From: Dorea sp. D27
GTDB taxonomy: Bacteria > Bacillota > Clostridia > Lachnospirales > Lachnospiraceae
Direction of reading: 5' to 3'
Assembly: GCF_001185345.1 (NCBI RefSeq)
Contig: NZ_KQ236743.1
Coordinates: forward strand, 1,079,263 to 1,143,262
DNA length: 64,000 nt
Made by a program: the position numbers and the translations under genes. Position 1 is the first letter of the stretch. Each line of letters starts with the position of its first letter. The notes beneath the pieces are model-generated. The model did not search any database. It was not told where the DNA came from and was given only the letters and a program-made list of their open reading frames with translations. This document shows, piece after piece, positions 54,541 to 63,671 of the stretch.

Positions 54541-56607
54541 CTATATTCCAAGCACTGACAGTAAAGGTGCAACGATACAGTCAATTAGCTTAATACCTGC
54601 AAACGGTACGATAATGCCGCCCAAACCATAGATGCCCATATTTTTCAAAAGCATACGCTCTGCACTCATCGGCTGATACTTGACACCTCTCATAGCGATA
54701 GGAATCAGACATGGTATAATGATTGCATTGAATATCAGTGCCGATAAGATTGCCGACATCGGTGTAGACAGCTTCATAATGTTGAGCATCTGCATCTGTG
54801 GTATCACCAGCGTAAACATTGCCGGTATGATTGCGAAATATTTTGCCACATCGTTAGCGATGCTGAAGGTGGTCAGCGAACCTCTTGTTATCAAAAGCTG
54901 TTTGCCTATTTCCACTACTTCCAGAATCTTCGTCGGATCAGAATCCAGGTCCACCATATTAGCAGCCTCTTTCGCTGCAGCGGTGCCGGAATTCATAGCA
55001 AGGCCAACATCGGCCTGCGCAAGTGCCGGGGCATCATTCGTGCCGTCTCCGGTCATCGCTACAAGCTTGCCTTCCGCCTGCTCATTCTTGATTGCCGTAA
55101 TCTTGTCCTCCGGCCTGCATTCCGCGATGAACCCGTCCACACCGGCTTCTTTTGCGATTGTGGCCGCTGTAAGGGGATTATCTCCGGTACACATAATTGT
55201 CTTAATGCCAATATCCCTCAGTCTCTGGAACCTTTCAACAAGCCCGGGCTTTACGGTATCCTTCAGGTAGATGACACCATATATGACATTATCTGCCGAG
55301 ACGACAAGAGGTGTCCCCCCAAGACCTGCTATTCTTTCCACAATCTCATCCAGATCCTTTGGAATGCTGCCTCCATCCTTCTTCACCATAGCTTTGATTG
55401 CGTCTGCAGCTCCTTTCCTGATGATGGAACCATTTGGGAGATTGGCTCCCGACATTTTTGACTGTGCGGTAAATTCTATAAATTCTATCTGTTCTGCAGC
55501 ATTGTCATCTATCCTGGTTCCCAGGCTCCGTGCCAGCTCTACGGTCGATTTTCCTTCCGGCGTCGGATCGCAGAGAGAGCTCATCACGGCATAATCAATC
55601 AGGTCTTCTTTGCTTTTCCCTTTTACTGGATAAAAGTCGGCCGCAAGACGGTTTCCGAACGTGATTGTGCCTGTCTTGTCAAGAATCATCGTATCAACGT
55701 CTCCACATGCCTCTACCGCTTTACCGGACATGGCGATGACATTAAACCTTGTCACCCGGTCCATCCCTGCTATGCCAATTGCGGACAATAGCCCGCCTAT
55801 CGTCGTTGGTATGAGGCATATAAGAAGAGCAATCATAGTAGATACCGGTATCTGTACACCAGAGTATGTAGCAAAAGGATAGAGGCATACGACTACAATC
55901 ATGAAAATGACCGTAAGTCCCACAAGCAGTGTGTTCAGAGCAATTTCATTCGGCGTCTTCTGCCGGGATGCCCCTTCTACAAGCGCTATCATCTTATCCA
56001 GGAAAGATTCTCCCGGCCTGGAGGTGATACGTATCTTCAGCCAGTCGCTGACTACGGTCGTACCGCCTGTAACGGATGAAAAATCCGTTCCAGCTTCACG
56101 GGTGACAGGTGCCGATTCCCCGGTAATCGCTGATTCATCTACCGATGCGATACCTTCCACCACCTCACCGTCATTTGGGATTACTTCCCCGGCTTTAACA
56201 AGTACGATATCATCCTTCTTCAGCCGTGAAGCGCTCACGGTGCTTTCCGTCCCGTCCCTGCCAATCAGCCTGGATTGTGTATCCTGTTTAGTCTTTTTAA
56301 GCGATGCCGCCTGTGCTTTTCCACGTCCTTCCGCTACAGATTCAGCGAAGTTCGCAAATAATACCGTAACAAAGAGTATGGCGCAGACAATCCCGTTGTA
56401 TGACCTCAGATAGCCAAGCGACGCATCATCGCCGAATATAGTTGGAACTATCGTCATAATCAAGGTCAGCACAAAGCCTATCTCTACTACGAACATGACC
56501 GGATTCTTAACCATATATTTCGGATGAAGCTTCTGGAAAGCACCCGTTATGGAGCTTCTCAGTATATCATTCGTCACGAACTTTGTTTTTTGTTGTTTCT
56601 TAGACAT
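54541..56607 (-). CDS. kdpB: Potassium-transporting P-type ATPase subunit KdpB
   Basis: 688 residues, usual length. P-type motifs are all present: TGES in the actuator domain, phosphorylation site [19 protein letters not shown] in the nucleotide domain and [18 protein letters not shown] in the hinge. About seven membrane segments are visible. It hydrolyses ATP and drives potassium through KdpA. The gap of 103 bp to kdpA, holding a foldable inverted repeat, is long for an operon of this kind. Confidence 0.97.
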   Translation of the reverse strand: MSKKQQKTKFVTNDILRSSITGAFQKLHPKYMVKNPVMFVVEIGFVLTLIMTIVPTIFGDDASLGYLRSYNGIVCAILFVTVLFANFAESVAEGRGKAQAASLKKTKQDTQSRLIGRDGTESTVSASRLKKDDIVLVKAGEVIPNDGEVVEGIASVDESAITGESAPVTREAGTDFSSVTGGTTVVSDWLKIRITSRPGESFLDKMIALVEGASRQKTPNEIALNTLLVGLTVIFMIVVVCLYPFATYSGVQIPVSTMIALLICLIPTTIGGLLSAIGIAGMDRVTRFNVIAMSGKAVEACGDVDTMILDKTGTITFGNRLAADFYPVKGKSKEDLIDYAVMSSLCDPTPEGKSTVELARSLGTRIDDNAAEQIEFIEFTAQSKMSGANLPNGSIIRKGAADAIKAMVKKDGGSIPKDLDEIVERIAGLGGTPLVVSADNVIYGVIYLKDTVKPGLVERFQRLRDIGIKTIMCTGDNPLTAATIAKEAGVDGFIAECRPEDKITAIKNEQAEGKLVAMTGDGTNDAPALAQADVGLAMNSGTAAAKEAANMVDLDSDPTKILEVVEIGKQLLITRGSLTTFSIANDVAKYFAIIPAMFTLVIPQMQMLNIMKLSTPMSAILSALIFNAIIIPCLIPIAMRGVKYQPMSAERMLLKNMGIYGLGGIIVPFAGIKLIDCIVAPLLSVLGI

Positions 56608-56645
56608 TTCTTCTCTTACATCCCTTTCTAAATTTTATGATACCA

Positions 56646-56700
56646 GGGTCAAAAGGTCATGCGTTTCATGCCTGCATGAAAAAGCGTGACTTTGGGACCC
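56646..56700. repeat. Intercistronic inverted repeat between kdpA and kdpB
   Basis: Outer arms GGGTCAAAAGGTCATGC (56646-56662) and GCGTGACTTTGGGACCC (56684-56700), imperfectly paired, enclose a perfect TTTCATGC/GCATGAAA (56664-56671, 56674-56681). It should fold in kdp mRNA just before kdpB. Confidence 0.6.
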
Positions 56701-56710
56701 CAACATCATT

Positions 56711-58438
56711 TTATGAAAACCATAAGGTAAGGTGCTCTGCTATTGGTCCCAGCGCAAGTGCAGGGAAGAATGTTAAAGCAGCGAAGATATATACGATGAA
56801 TACAAGCAGTATGGCAAATATTACATTGTCTGTCCTCATCGTTCCTATGGAAGCCTTCACCTGTCTCTTTGCAAGAAGCGAACCTGCGATTGCCAGCTGT
56901 GCGATAATCGCGATATAACGTCCGAAGAACATTGCGAGCCCGCTCGTGATATTCCAGAAATATGTATTGTCTGACAGCCCTTCAAAACCGGAGCCATTGT
57001 TGGCAGACGCTGAAGAATATTCATACAGAACCTGCGACAGGCCGTGGAAACCAGGATTGGTGATGCCCTCAAGACCTGCTTGTGTAGATACGGCCAACGC
57101 TGAGAACCCGAGAATCAGAAGCGGATGTATAATCAGTACAAGCGCCACAAGCTTCATTTCCCGGCCTTCTATCTTCTTACCAAGGTATTCTGGTGTACGC
57201 CCTACCATCAGGCCACATATAAATACGGTAAGTATCGCGTACATGAGCATATTCATCAGGCCCACCCCCTTACCACCGAACACACAGTTCAGCATCATGT
57301 GCAGCAGCGGCACCATCCCTCCAAGGGGTGTAAGTGTATCATGCATATTGTTGACCGTGCCAGTCGTAAAAGAAGTTGTCACCGTGGTAAACAATGCTGA
57401 CTGGTCTACACCGAACCTTACTTCTTTTCCTTCCATGCTTCCCATTTCCTGTCCGACTCCCGCTGTCTCAAGAACTGGATTCCCTGCCTTTTCCGATACG
57501 AAGCAGACGGCCAGCCCTACAAGGAATATGATCGACATGGCTGCAAAAATTGTTCTTCCCTGTTTTCCAAATACCGGCTCTTTGATCTTAACAGCTGCCG
57601 CAGTTTTCTCTTTTTTCCGGTCCATGCACATCTTTCCAAATGTCAGCACGCACGCTCCCGGAAGAATCATCATGGATATAAGCTCTACGATATTCGTGAT
57701 GATTGTAGGGTTTTCAAACGGTGTCGTAGAGTTTGCCCCCAGGAAGCCTCCTCCGTTTGTTCCGAGATGCTTGATGATTTCCAGCGCAGCCACGGGGCCT
57801 GCCGCAAAATCCTGAAGCTTTCCCTGAATCGTCTCTACCGTAATATTGGCTCCGAATGTCTCCGGACATCCCTGCCAGATCAATATAAGGCCGAAGACCA
57901 TGGACCATGGAATTAAAATACGTGTCGTTATACGCACCATATCTTCATAGAAGTTGCCGAGATCTTTCCTCTTCCCTGCAAGCCCTCTGCAGAATGCCAT
58001 ACACGCCGCATAACCGGATGCTGCTGAAGTGAACATCATAAAGATGATGACGAGCATCTGGCTTAAGTAGGAAAGCCCCGACTCACCCGAATAGTGCTGG
58101 AGATTTGTATTTGTCATAAAACTTATTATTGTATTGAAGGATAGAGTCGGTTCCATTCCTTCTATTCCGTTTGGGTTCAGAAACAATGCATGCTGTAATC
58201 TTAATACGAGATACCCCGCCAATACCATGACAGCATTGGTCATAAGAAGGCTTAATGCATATGTCTTCCAGCTCATTCCTTTTCTGTCGATCCGGCAGAC
58301 TTTGTATATGCCATTGTCTACTCTGTCGAATAATGGATCTGCGAACGTTCTTTTATTGGTCGTGATATGGTACATATATTTCCCCATAGGTATCACGGCT
58401 AATACGAAAATCGCTAAAGTCAGCGCAATCTGTAACAT
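56711..58438 (-). CDS. kdpA: Potassium-transporting ATPase potassium-binding subunit KdpA
   Basis: 575 residues with about ten membrane segments. Selectivity-loop blocks are visible, including NTNLQHYSGESGLSYLSQM, GTNGGGFLGANSTTPFENPT, GTVNNMHDTLTPLGG and ASANNGSGFEGLSDN. It binds and conducts potassium in the high-affinity Kdp pump. It follows kdpF with a gap of 43 bp and is the first large gene of the cluster. Confidence 0.97.
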   Translation of the reverse strand: MLQIALTLAIFVLAVIPMGKYMYHITTNKRTFADPLFDRVDNGIYKVCRIDRKGMSWKTYALSLLMTNAVMVLAGYLVLRLQHALFLNPNGIEGMEPTLSFNTIISFMTNTNLQHYSGESGLSYLSQMLVIIFMMFTSAASGYAACMAFCRGLAGKRKDLGNFYEDMVRITTRILIPWSMVFGLILIWQGCPETFGANITVETIQGKLQDFAAGPVAALEIIKHLGTNGGGFLGANSTTPFENPTIITNIVELISMMILPGACVLTFGKMCMDRKKEKTAAAVKIKEPVFGKQGRTIFAAMSIIFLVGLAVCFVSEKAGNPVLETAGVGQEMGSMEGKEVRFGVDQSALFTTVTTSFTTGTVNNMHDTLTPLGGMVPLLHMMLNCVFGGKGVGLMNMLMYAILTVFICGLMVGRTPEYLGKKIEGREMKLVALVLIIHPLLILGFSALAVSTQAGLEGITNPGFHGLSQVLYEYSSASANNGSGFEGLSDNTYFWNITSGLAMFFGRYIAIIAQLAIAGSLLAKRQVKASIGTMRTDNVIFAILLVFIVYIFAALTFFPALALGPIAEHLTLWFS

Positions 58439-58481
58439 GACTTTCTTGTCCTCCTGTTTATTACTCTTAACTCAGTTGATA

Positions 58482-58559
58482 TCATAATTTCTCCGGATGA
58501 ACCAGAGCATAGATCAGATATGCCGCAAGCAGCAGTATAATTATTCCCAGTAATATCAT
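58482..58559 (-). CDS. kdpF: Potassium-transporting ATPase small subunit KdpF
   Basis: 25 residues, a single hydrophobic helix starting MILLGIIILLL and ending VHPEKL, the usual KdpF ending. KdpF is a lipid-like peptide that stabilises the KdpABC complex. The ATG is 43 bp upstream of kdpA. It is too short for most automatic gene callers. Confidence 0.9.
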   Translation of the reverse strand: MILLGIIILLLAAYLIYALVHPEKL

Positions 58560-58608
58560 TTTGCTTCTCCTTCCTTCACGTATGTCCATCCTCTGCATCT
58601 GTTAAGCG

Positions 58609-58728
58609 TCATTCAGCCCGGACGTTTTCCGCGGTATCTGTATCCACTTGTCTGCTGCACCATTCGGTAAATGCCTTCATCAGTCCAAAGCATGCAAGCA
58701 GGATACCCGCCATAGCGATATCCATCAT
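58609..58728 (-). CDS. 39-residue small membrane protein upstream of kdpF
   Basis: It starts MMDIAMAGILLACFGLMKAF, one hydrophobic helix, and continues TEWCSRQVDTD to an acidic end. AAGGGGG lies about 7 bp upstream of the first ATG. It is the first ORF after the KdpE-type promoter and is followed by kdpF after 49 bp. I do not recognise its family with certainty. Position and topology suggest an accessory peptide of the Kdp complex. Confidence 0.55.
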   Translation of the reverse strand: MMDIAMAGILLACFGLMKAFTEWCSRQVDTDTAENVRAE

Positions 58729-58761
58729 CACTTTAACCCCCTTTTCCATTGAACTGGACTC

Positions 58762-58828
58762 ATTCTAACATGCCCTGTCTTAAAGCTGTGTTAAAACGCC
58801 GGGCCATATATTAAAATGGTGTTAAAAT
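58762..58828 (-). promoter_or_regulatory. KdpE-type promoter element of the kdpFABC operon
   Basis: Plus-strand half-sites GTGTTAAA (58788), ATATTAAAAT (58808) and GTGTTAAAAT (58819); the last two are 11 bp apart. On the minus strand a -10-like TAGAAT (58762-58767) follows 20 bp after the nearest half-site, the same distance as at 43.2 kb. Confidence 0.72.
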
Positions 58829-58860
58829 GGTATCAGAATCTGATAAGTTCCGGATACGCG

Positions 58861-58896
58861 AAAAAAGCTCCCCGGTAAACCGGGAAGCCTTTTTTG
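58861..58896. terminator. Terminator after rpmF
   Basis: A stem formed by GGCTTCCCGG and CCGGGGAGC (minus strand) flanked by A and T runs on both sides; on the minus strand it ends in TTTTTT. It separates rpmF from the kdp promoter. Confidence 0.8.
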
Positions 58897-58906
58897 CTTT
58901 CACTTA

Positions 58907-59086
58907 TTAGTCCTGAGCTATGATTTCTTTTTTGTTGTAAGAGCCACAAGCCTTGCACACTCTGTGAGGCATCATTAATTCACCGCACTTGCTGCACTTT
59001 ACCAAGTTTGGAGCGCTCATCTTCCAGTTAGCTCTTCTTTTGTCTCTTCTTGCTTTAGAAGATTTATTCTTTGGACAAATTGACAT
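58907..59086 (-). CDS. rpmF: 50S ribosomal protein L32
   Basis: 59 residues starting MSICPKNKSSKARRDKRRAN. Two CxxC pairs (CSKCGE and CKACGS) form the zinc site, the zinc-binding form of L32. AGGAGGTG lies 7 bp upstream. It starts 3 bp after the yceD stop, the conserved yceD-rpmF pair. It is absent from the supplied long-ORF set because of its size but is unambiguous. Confidence 0.96.
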   Translation of the reverse strand: MSICPKNKSSKARRDKRRANWKMSAPNLVKCSKCGELMMPHRVCKACGSYNKKEIIAQD

Positions 59087-59089
59087 AGG

Positions 59090-59623
59090 TTACACCTCCT
59101 TAAAATTCTTAAACACATCGCGGATAACTGACATTCTAGGGTCAAGACCTGGGTCTTCACAGTCACAGGTTCCCTCATTTAGGTTCTGACCACATACGCT
59201 GCACATTCCTTTACAGTCCTCACAGCATAGAACTTTCATCGGCCATCCTACTAATATCTCATTATAGAGTAATTTGTCTACGTCAAGATGATATCCGTCA
59301 ATATAATTCGCTTCGTCATAATCTTCTGTCTGTCCGCTGTCCTCTTCTGACTCAGACACTTTGACCTGCTTCGTAAATTCCAGGTCAAATTCCTCCGGCA
59401 CCTCTGTGAGACAGCGGTCGCACGGAATAAGCACCTTAAGCCTGCACGTACCTTCAATCAGAAGCTTTCCGCCTCTTTTGTACTCTGCAGCTATATGGAC
59501 ATCCGTCTCCGGCATGACCGTATACGTGCCTGCATCTCCCTGAAACGTACGCATCGTACAAGCTGCCGTCACGTCAAGCGGCTTATGCGGTTCAGACAAT
59601 ACTTCGGATAGGTCAATCAACAT
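59090..59623 (-). CDS. yceD: YceD/DUF177 family protein (Duf177)
   Basis: 177 residues from ATG 59623, behind AGGGGTGA. It shows the DUF177 pattern: CDRCLTEVPEEFDLEF, then an acidic DSGQTEDYDEANYIDGYHLDVDKLLYNEILVGWPMKVLC, and C-terminal Cys motifs CEDCKGMCSVCGQNLNEGTCDC. In plants and bacteria the family is linked to 23S rRNA processing or accumulation. It is co-transcribed with rpmF and lies downstream of ackA. Confidence 0.9.
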   Translation of the reverse strand: MLIDLSEVLSEPHKPLDVTAACTMRTFQGDAGTYTVMPETDVHIAAEYKRGGKLLIEGTCRLKVLIPCDRCLTEVPEEFDLEFTKQVKVSESEEDSGQTEDYDEANYIDGYHLDVDKLLYNEILVGWPMKVLCCEDCKGMCSVCGQNLNEGTCDCEDPGLDPRMSVIRDVFKNFKEV

Positions 59624-59726
59624 ATAGTCACCCCTATTCATACCTAGACTATTATATCCGTGCAAAAGAGGTTTGTCAACCTATAATTCGTCATTTTGTA
59701 TAGATATTGTGCCACCGTGCGGCTTA

Positions 59727-60917
59727 CTATACAAGCGCAACTGTTTCACGGGCAATCGCAAGCTCTTCGTTCGTCGGTATCACCATCACCTTAACCTTGG
59801 AATCCGGAGTGGAAATCGTAATCTCTTCCCCACGCGTATTGTTTGCTTCTTCTTCAACCTCAATTCCAAGATAGCCGAGATAGCCCAGTACATCGGCACG
59901 TACCGGACCAGAGTTCTCTCCCACCCCGGCCGTAAACGCGATAACATCCACGCCATTCATGGCAGCTGCATAAGCACCGACATATTTTGCGACTCTGTAG
60001 GCGAATACCTGAAGCGCGACAGCCGCCTGCTTATTTCCTTCTTTTGCCCCGGCATCCAGATCCCGGAAGTCGCTGGAAAGGTTATTGGAAAGACCGAGCA
60101 CACCTGATTTCTTGTTCAGCATGTTCATCAGACCGGCAATGTCGAGCCCTTCCTTTTTCGCTATAAATTCCATGATAGCCGGATCGATGTCACCGGAACG
60201 GGTTCCCATCACGAGCCCCTCCAGAGGGGTAAGCCCCATGGAAGTGTCCACGGATTTCCCGTCCTTGACGGCACAGATGCTGGCACCGTTCCCAAGGTGG
60301 CATACGATGGTGCGGAGTTCTTCATAAGGCCTGCCCACGATTTCCGCCGCCCTCCTGGATACGAAGCTGTGGCTTGTCCCATGGAAACCATAGCGTCTTA
60401 CTTTGTATTTTTCATAATACTCATATGGAAGGCCGTACATATAAGCCTTTTCCGGCATCGTCTGGTGGAATGCAGTATCAAATACCGCCACCATCGGGGT
60501 GCCTGGCATCAGTTTCTCGCATGCATTGATTCCAATCAGGTTGGCAGGATTATGAAGCGGTGCCAGGTCATTACATTCCTCGATTGCCTGGAGCACTTCA
60601 TCCGTAATCACGACAGAGCTTGCAAACTTCTCGCCGCCATGTACGACACGGTGCCCTACCGCCCCAATCTCATCCAGGCTCTTTACGACACCTGTCTGTG
60701 CATCGGTCAGGGCATCGATGACATACTGGATTGCTTCCGTATGTGTCGGCATAGGCTTGTCTGACTTGACCTTTTCCCCGCCCGCCGGCTGATAGGTAAG
60801 GCTTCCGTCGATTCCTATCCTCTCGCAGAGCCCTTTTGCCAGCACCTGCTCCGTGTCAGAGTTGATCAGCTGGAACTTTAAAGATGAACTTCCGCAGTTG
60901 ATTACTAATACATTCAT
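59727..60917 (-). CDS. ackA: Acetate kinase
   Basis: 396 residues, usual length. It begins [18 protein letters not shown] and keeps [46 protein letters not shown] and FTAGVGENS. It converts acetyl-phosphate and ADP to acetate and ATP, the main substrate-level phosphorylation of acetate-forming fermentation. It follows pta by 35 bp. Confidence 0.97.
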   Translation of the reverse strand: MNVLVINCGSSSLKFQLINSDTEQVLAKGLCERIGIDGSLTYQPAGGEKVKSDKPMPTHTEAIQYVIDALTDAQTGVVKSLDEIGAVGHRVVHGGEKFASSVVITDEVLQAIEECNDLAPLHNPANLIGINACEKLMPGTPMVAVFDTAFHQTMPEKAYMYGLPYEYYEKYKVRRYGFHGTSHSFVSRRAAEIVGRPYEELRTIVCHLGNGASICAVKDGKSVDTSMGLTPLEGLVMGTRSGDIDPAIMEFIAKKEGLDIAGLMNMLNKKSGVLGLSNNLSSDFRDLDAGAKEGNKQAAVALQVFAYRVAKYVGAYAAAMNGVDVIAFTAGVGENSGPVRADVLGYLGYLGIEVEEEANNTRGEEITISTPDSKVKVMVIPTNEELAIARETVALV

Positions 60918-60952
60918 TTGAAATTACCTCTCTTTTATTCTTTTTTAGCCTT

Positions 60953-61954
60953 CTAGTTTTCAGCCATGCACTGAACAGCCGTGATTGCCACTACCCCTTC
61001 GATGTCCTTCGCGCTGCAGCCGCGGGACAAATCGTTGACCGGTGCGGCGATGCCCTGTGTCAGCGGTCCGTACGCTTCCGCTTTGGCAAGTCTCTGAACG
61101 AGCTTATAACCGATATTTCCTGCATCCAGATCAGGGAATACGAGTACGTTGGCCTTTCCTGCCACCGGGCTTCCCGGCGCCTTTGATGCGCCTATTTCTG
61201 GTACGATGGCAGCGTCAAGCTGGAATTCACCGTCAATCATAAGACCCTCTGGTGCGTGTTCCTTCGCGATACGTGTAGCTTCCACTACCTTGTCCACATC
61301 GGCATGCTTTGCGCTTCCTTTCGTGGAATGTGAAAGAAGCGCCACCACCGGCTCTTTTCCTGTCAGGAGTCTGAACGAATCCGCTGAGGACAGCGCGATT
61401 GCCGCCAGCTTCTCGGGATCTGGGTTCTGCTCAAGTCCTGCGTCCGCAAATACGAACGTCCCATCCGCCCCCATATCACAGTCCGGAACGACCATTATGA
61501 AAAATGCCGACACAAGCTTGGTACCTGGTTTCGTCTTCAGTATCTGAAGGCAGGGCCTAAGCGTATCTGCCGTAGAGTGGCATGCACCTGATACCATGCC
61601 GTCCGCGTCTTTCATCTTCACCATCATGACCCCGTAGTACAGATAATTCGTAAGGAGCAGTTCTCTTGCCTGCTCTTGCGTCATCCCCTTCTTCTGCCTC
61701 AGTTCTACCAGTTTGGCAATATAGCCATCCGTCTTTTCGCTCGTGGCCGGATCTACAATCGTCGCTTTGCTGACATCGAAAGAACCTCTGTTTTTTTCAA
61801 TCTCTTCCTTGCTTCCCACAAGTACCACATGTGCCGTGCCTTCCTTTAACACAGCTTCTGCCGCTTCATATGTTCTGATATCCTCTGTTTCAGGAAGCAC
61901 GATTGTTTTCATGCTTGTCTTGGCTTTTGCCTTGATTTCATCTATAAATCCCAT
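60953..61954 (-). CDS. pta: Phosphate acetyltransferase
   Basis: 333 residues from ATG 61954, which has AAAGGAG 10 bp upstream; the shorter Pta form without N-terminal DRTGG domain. Blocks include MVSGACHSTADTLRPCLQ, DAGLEQNPDPEKLAAIALSSA, LSHSTKGSAKH, DGEFQLDAAIVPEIG and LVFPDLDAGNIGYKLVQRLA. It forms acetyl-phosphate from acetyl-CoA. With ackA it makes the acetate pathway operon. Confidence 0.96.
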   Translation of the reverse strand: MGFIDEIKAKAKTSMKTIVLPETEDIRTYEAAEAVLKEGTAHVVLVGSKEEIEKNRGSFDVSKATIVDPATSEKTDGYIAKLVELRQKKGMTQEQARELLLTNYLYYGVMMVKMKDADGMVSGACHSTADTLRPCLQILKTKPGTKLVSAFFIMVVPDCDMGADGTFVFADAGLEQNPDPEKLAAIALSSADSFRLLTGKEPVVALLSHSTKGSAKHADVDKVVEATRIAKEHAPEGLMIDGEFQLDAAIVPEIGASKAPGSPVAGKANVLVFPDLDAGNIGYKLVQRLAKAEAYGPLTQGIAAPVNDLSRGCSAKDIEGVVAITAVQCMAEN

Positions 61955-61992
61955 GATTGATAGACTCCTTTCCATTTATTCTCAGTATTTCT

Positions 61993-62021
61993 ATTATAAT
62001 ACAAAGAGACCTTGTAAACAA
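61993..62021 (-). promoter_or_regulatory. Promoter of pta-ackA
   Basis: Minus strand: TTGTTT (62016-62021), a 17-bp spacer, and TATAAT (61993-61998), about 39 bp before the pta start. Confidence 0.6.
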
Positions 62022-62029
62022 GGTCTCTT
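62004..62029. repeat. Inverted repeat over the pta-ackA promoter
   Basis: Perfect 12-bp arms (AAGAGACCTTGT and complement) with an AA centre. It covers the -35 box and most of the spacer, so it could be an operator, or a hairpin ending mgtE transcripts. Confidence 0.6.
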
Positions 62030-62119
62030 CCTGTAATCTTATGTCTATTTTTCAATACAATAAGCGTTATTTATTTAACATCTTGGTAAATATGACCAAT
62101 CTATGCAAAAACGCCCCGG

Positions 62120-63562
62120 CTATATGGAAAATATAAGGCTGACAATCGCAAAGTATACCGTCACTGTGCTGATATCCACGAGCGTAGAAATGAGCGGAGT
62201 AGCCATTATAGCAGGGTCGAGCCCGATTTTCTTGGCAATCAGAGGAAGCGTGCAGCCTACGATCTTCGCCAGTATTATGGTGCATGCCATCGTCAGACCG
62301 ATGGCAACCGCAATCATCACGTTCCCCTGTCCCATGACAAGTATACGTATTCCATTCACGGCAGACAGTATGATACTGACGAGAAGTGCCACTCTGATCT
62401 CCTTGAAAATAACTTTTACGATATCTCCGAATTCAATCTCTCCCACAGCAAGACCGCGTATCACGAGCGTAGAGCTCTGGGAGCCGCAGTTGCCGCCTGT
62501 CCCCATCAGCATCGGAATAAAGCCTGCAAGCTGGGGCATGACAGCCAGTGCAGATTCATAGTGGTTCATGATCATCTGGGTAATTGTTGCGGATAGCATA
62601 AGGAACATCAGCCACGGCAGCCTGTTCTTCACATGGCTGATGACACTCGTCCCGAAGTAAGATTCTTCGTTGGGGCTTACGCCGGCCATTATGCTGATAT
62701 CTTCTGTCGTCTCTTCCTGTAATACATACATGGCATCATCGACCGTGACGATACCGACCATGCACATTTCATGGTCCACGATGGGAAGTGCTATCAGTCC
62801 GTACTTCGTTATCGTGCGGGCCACTTCCTCCTGATCATCCGTCGTATGGGCATAGAGCATATTCGTATCCATGATCTCTTCCACGGTCTTGGACTCGCTT
62901 GTCGTGAGCAGCTCTTTAACATCCACAACGCCAATCAGCCTGCGCTTTTCCGTCACATAGCATGTATATATCGTCTCCTTGTTCAGACCTACCTGTCTGA
63001 TCTTCAGTATGGACTCTGCCACTGTCATCTCTTTCCTGAGCGCGATGTAATCCACGTTCATCACGCTTCCGGCACTGTCCTCCGGATACTGGAGCAGCGC
63101 ATTGATCTGCTGCCTCGTCTCCTCGTCTGTCGCCATGAGAAGGCGGTCTACCACATTGGCCGGCATCTCTTCCAGCACGTCTACCGTATCATCCAGATAC
63201 ATCTCTTCCATGACCTCTTCCAGTTCGGAATCGGTGAGCGCGTTGATAAGCAGTTCCCTCATATCGCTGTTCATGTAAGTAAATGTCTCTGCCGCCTCTT
63301 CTTTTGCCAGGAGGCGGAATACCATCACAAGCTGCTTCTGCTCGAAATCCTCCAGGATATCTGCCAGGTCGATCGGGTACATATTATTTTCAAGCTCTTC
63401 CTTGAGCTCTTTATACTGGCGGTTTTCAAGCATTTCCAGAATACGTTCTTCTGTCAGCTCTTCCCGCTCTTCCAGATAATCTTCCGCTTCTCCCGGTACA
63501 TCATACGGCGCTTCTGCATTTTCGCCAAAATCTGCATCGCCGCGGCTGGATTCTTCGCTCAT
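62120..63562 (-). CDS. mgtE: Magnesium transporter MgtE
   Basis: 480 residues. A helical N domain (about 25-155) with repeated DLADILEDFEQKQL-like units is followed by two CBS domains (about 155-280: SAGSVMNVDYIALRKEMTVAES and VEEIMDTNMLYAHTTDDQEEVA). Five membrane segments follow (about 305-480), including PMLMGTGGNCGSQSSTLVIRGLA, the pore-forming helix block. It is a magnesium-gated channel-type importer whose cytosolic domains close when magnesium is high. It starts behind GGAGGGG. Confidence 0.95.
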   Translation of the reverse strand: MSEESSRGDADFGENAEAPYDVPGEAEDYLEEREELTEERILEMLENRQYKELKEELENNMYPIDLADILEDFEQKQLVMVFRLLAKEEAAETFTYMNSDMRELLINALTDSELEEVMEEMYLDDTVDVLEEMPANVVDRLLMATDEETRQQINALLQYPEDSAGSVMNVDYIALRKEMTVAESILKIRQVGLNKETIYTCYVTEKRRLIGVVDVKELLTTSESKTVEEIMDTNMLYAHTTDDQEEVARTITKYGLIALPIVDHEMCMVGIVTVDDAMYVLQEETTEDISIMAGVSPNEESYFGTSVISHVKNRLPWLMFLMLSATITQMIMNHYESALAVMPQLAGFIPMLMGTGGNCGSQSSTLVIRGLAVGEIEFGDIVKVIFKEIRVALLVSIILSAVNGIRILVMGQGNVMIAVAIGLTMACTIILAKIVGCTLPLIAKKIGLDPAIMATPLISTLVDISTVTVYFAIVSLIFSI

Positions 63563-63671
63563 CGTACCCCTCCTCTCCCAAGGCTTTCTCCCTTAAAACA
63601 CGTAATTCGTTTTGCGAACCCGGTCTTTTTATAGTATAATCAATTTCAGAAGGATATACAAGGAGATTCTC

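Noticed and set aside
62771-63634. 287-codon plus-strand ORF opposite mgtE.
   Set aside because: Antisense shadow of mgtE without recognisable domains.
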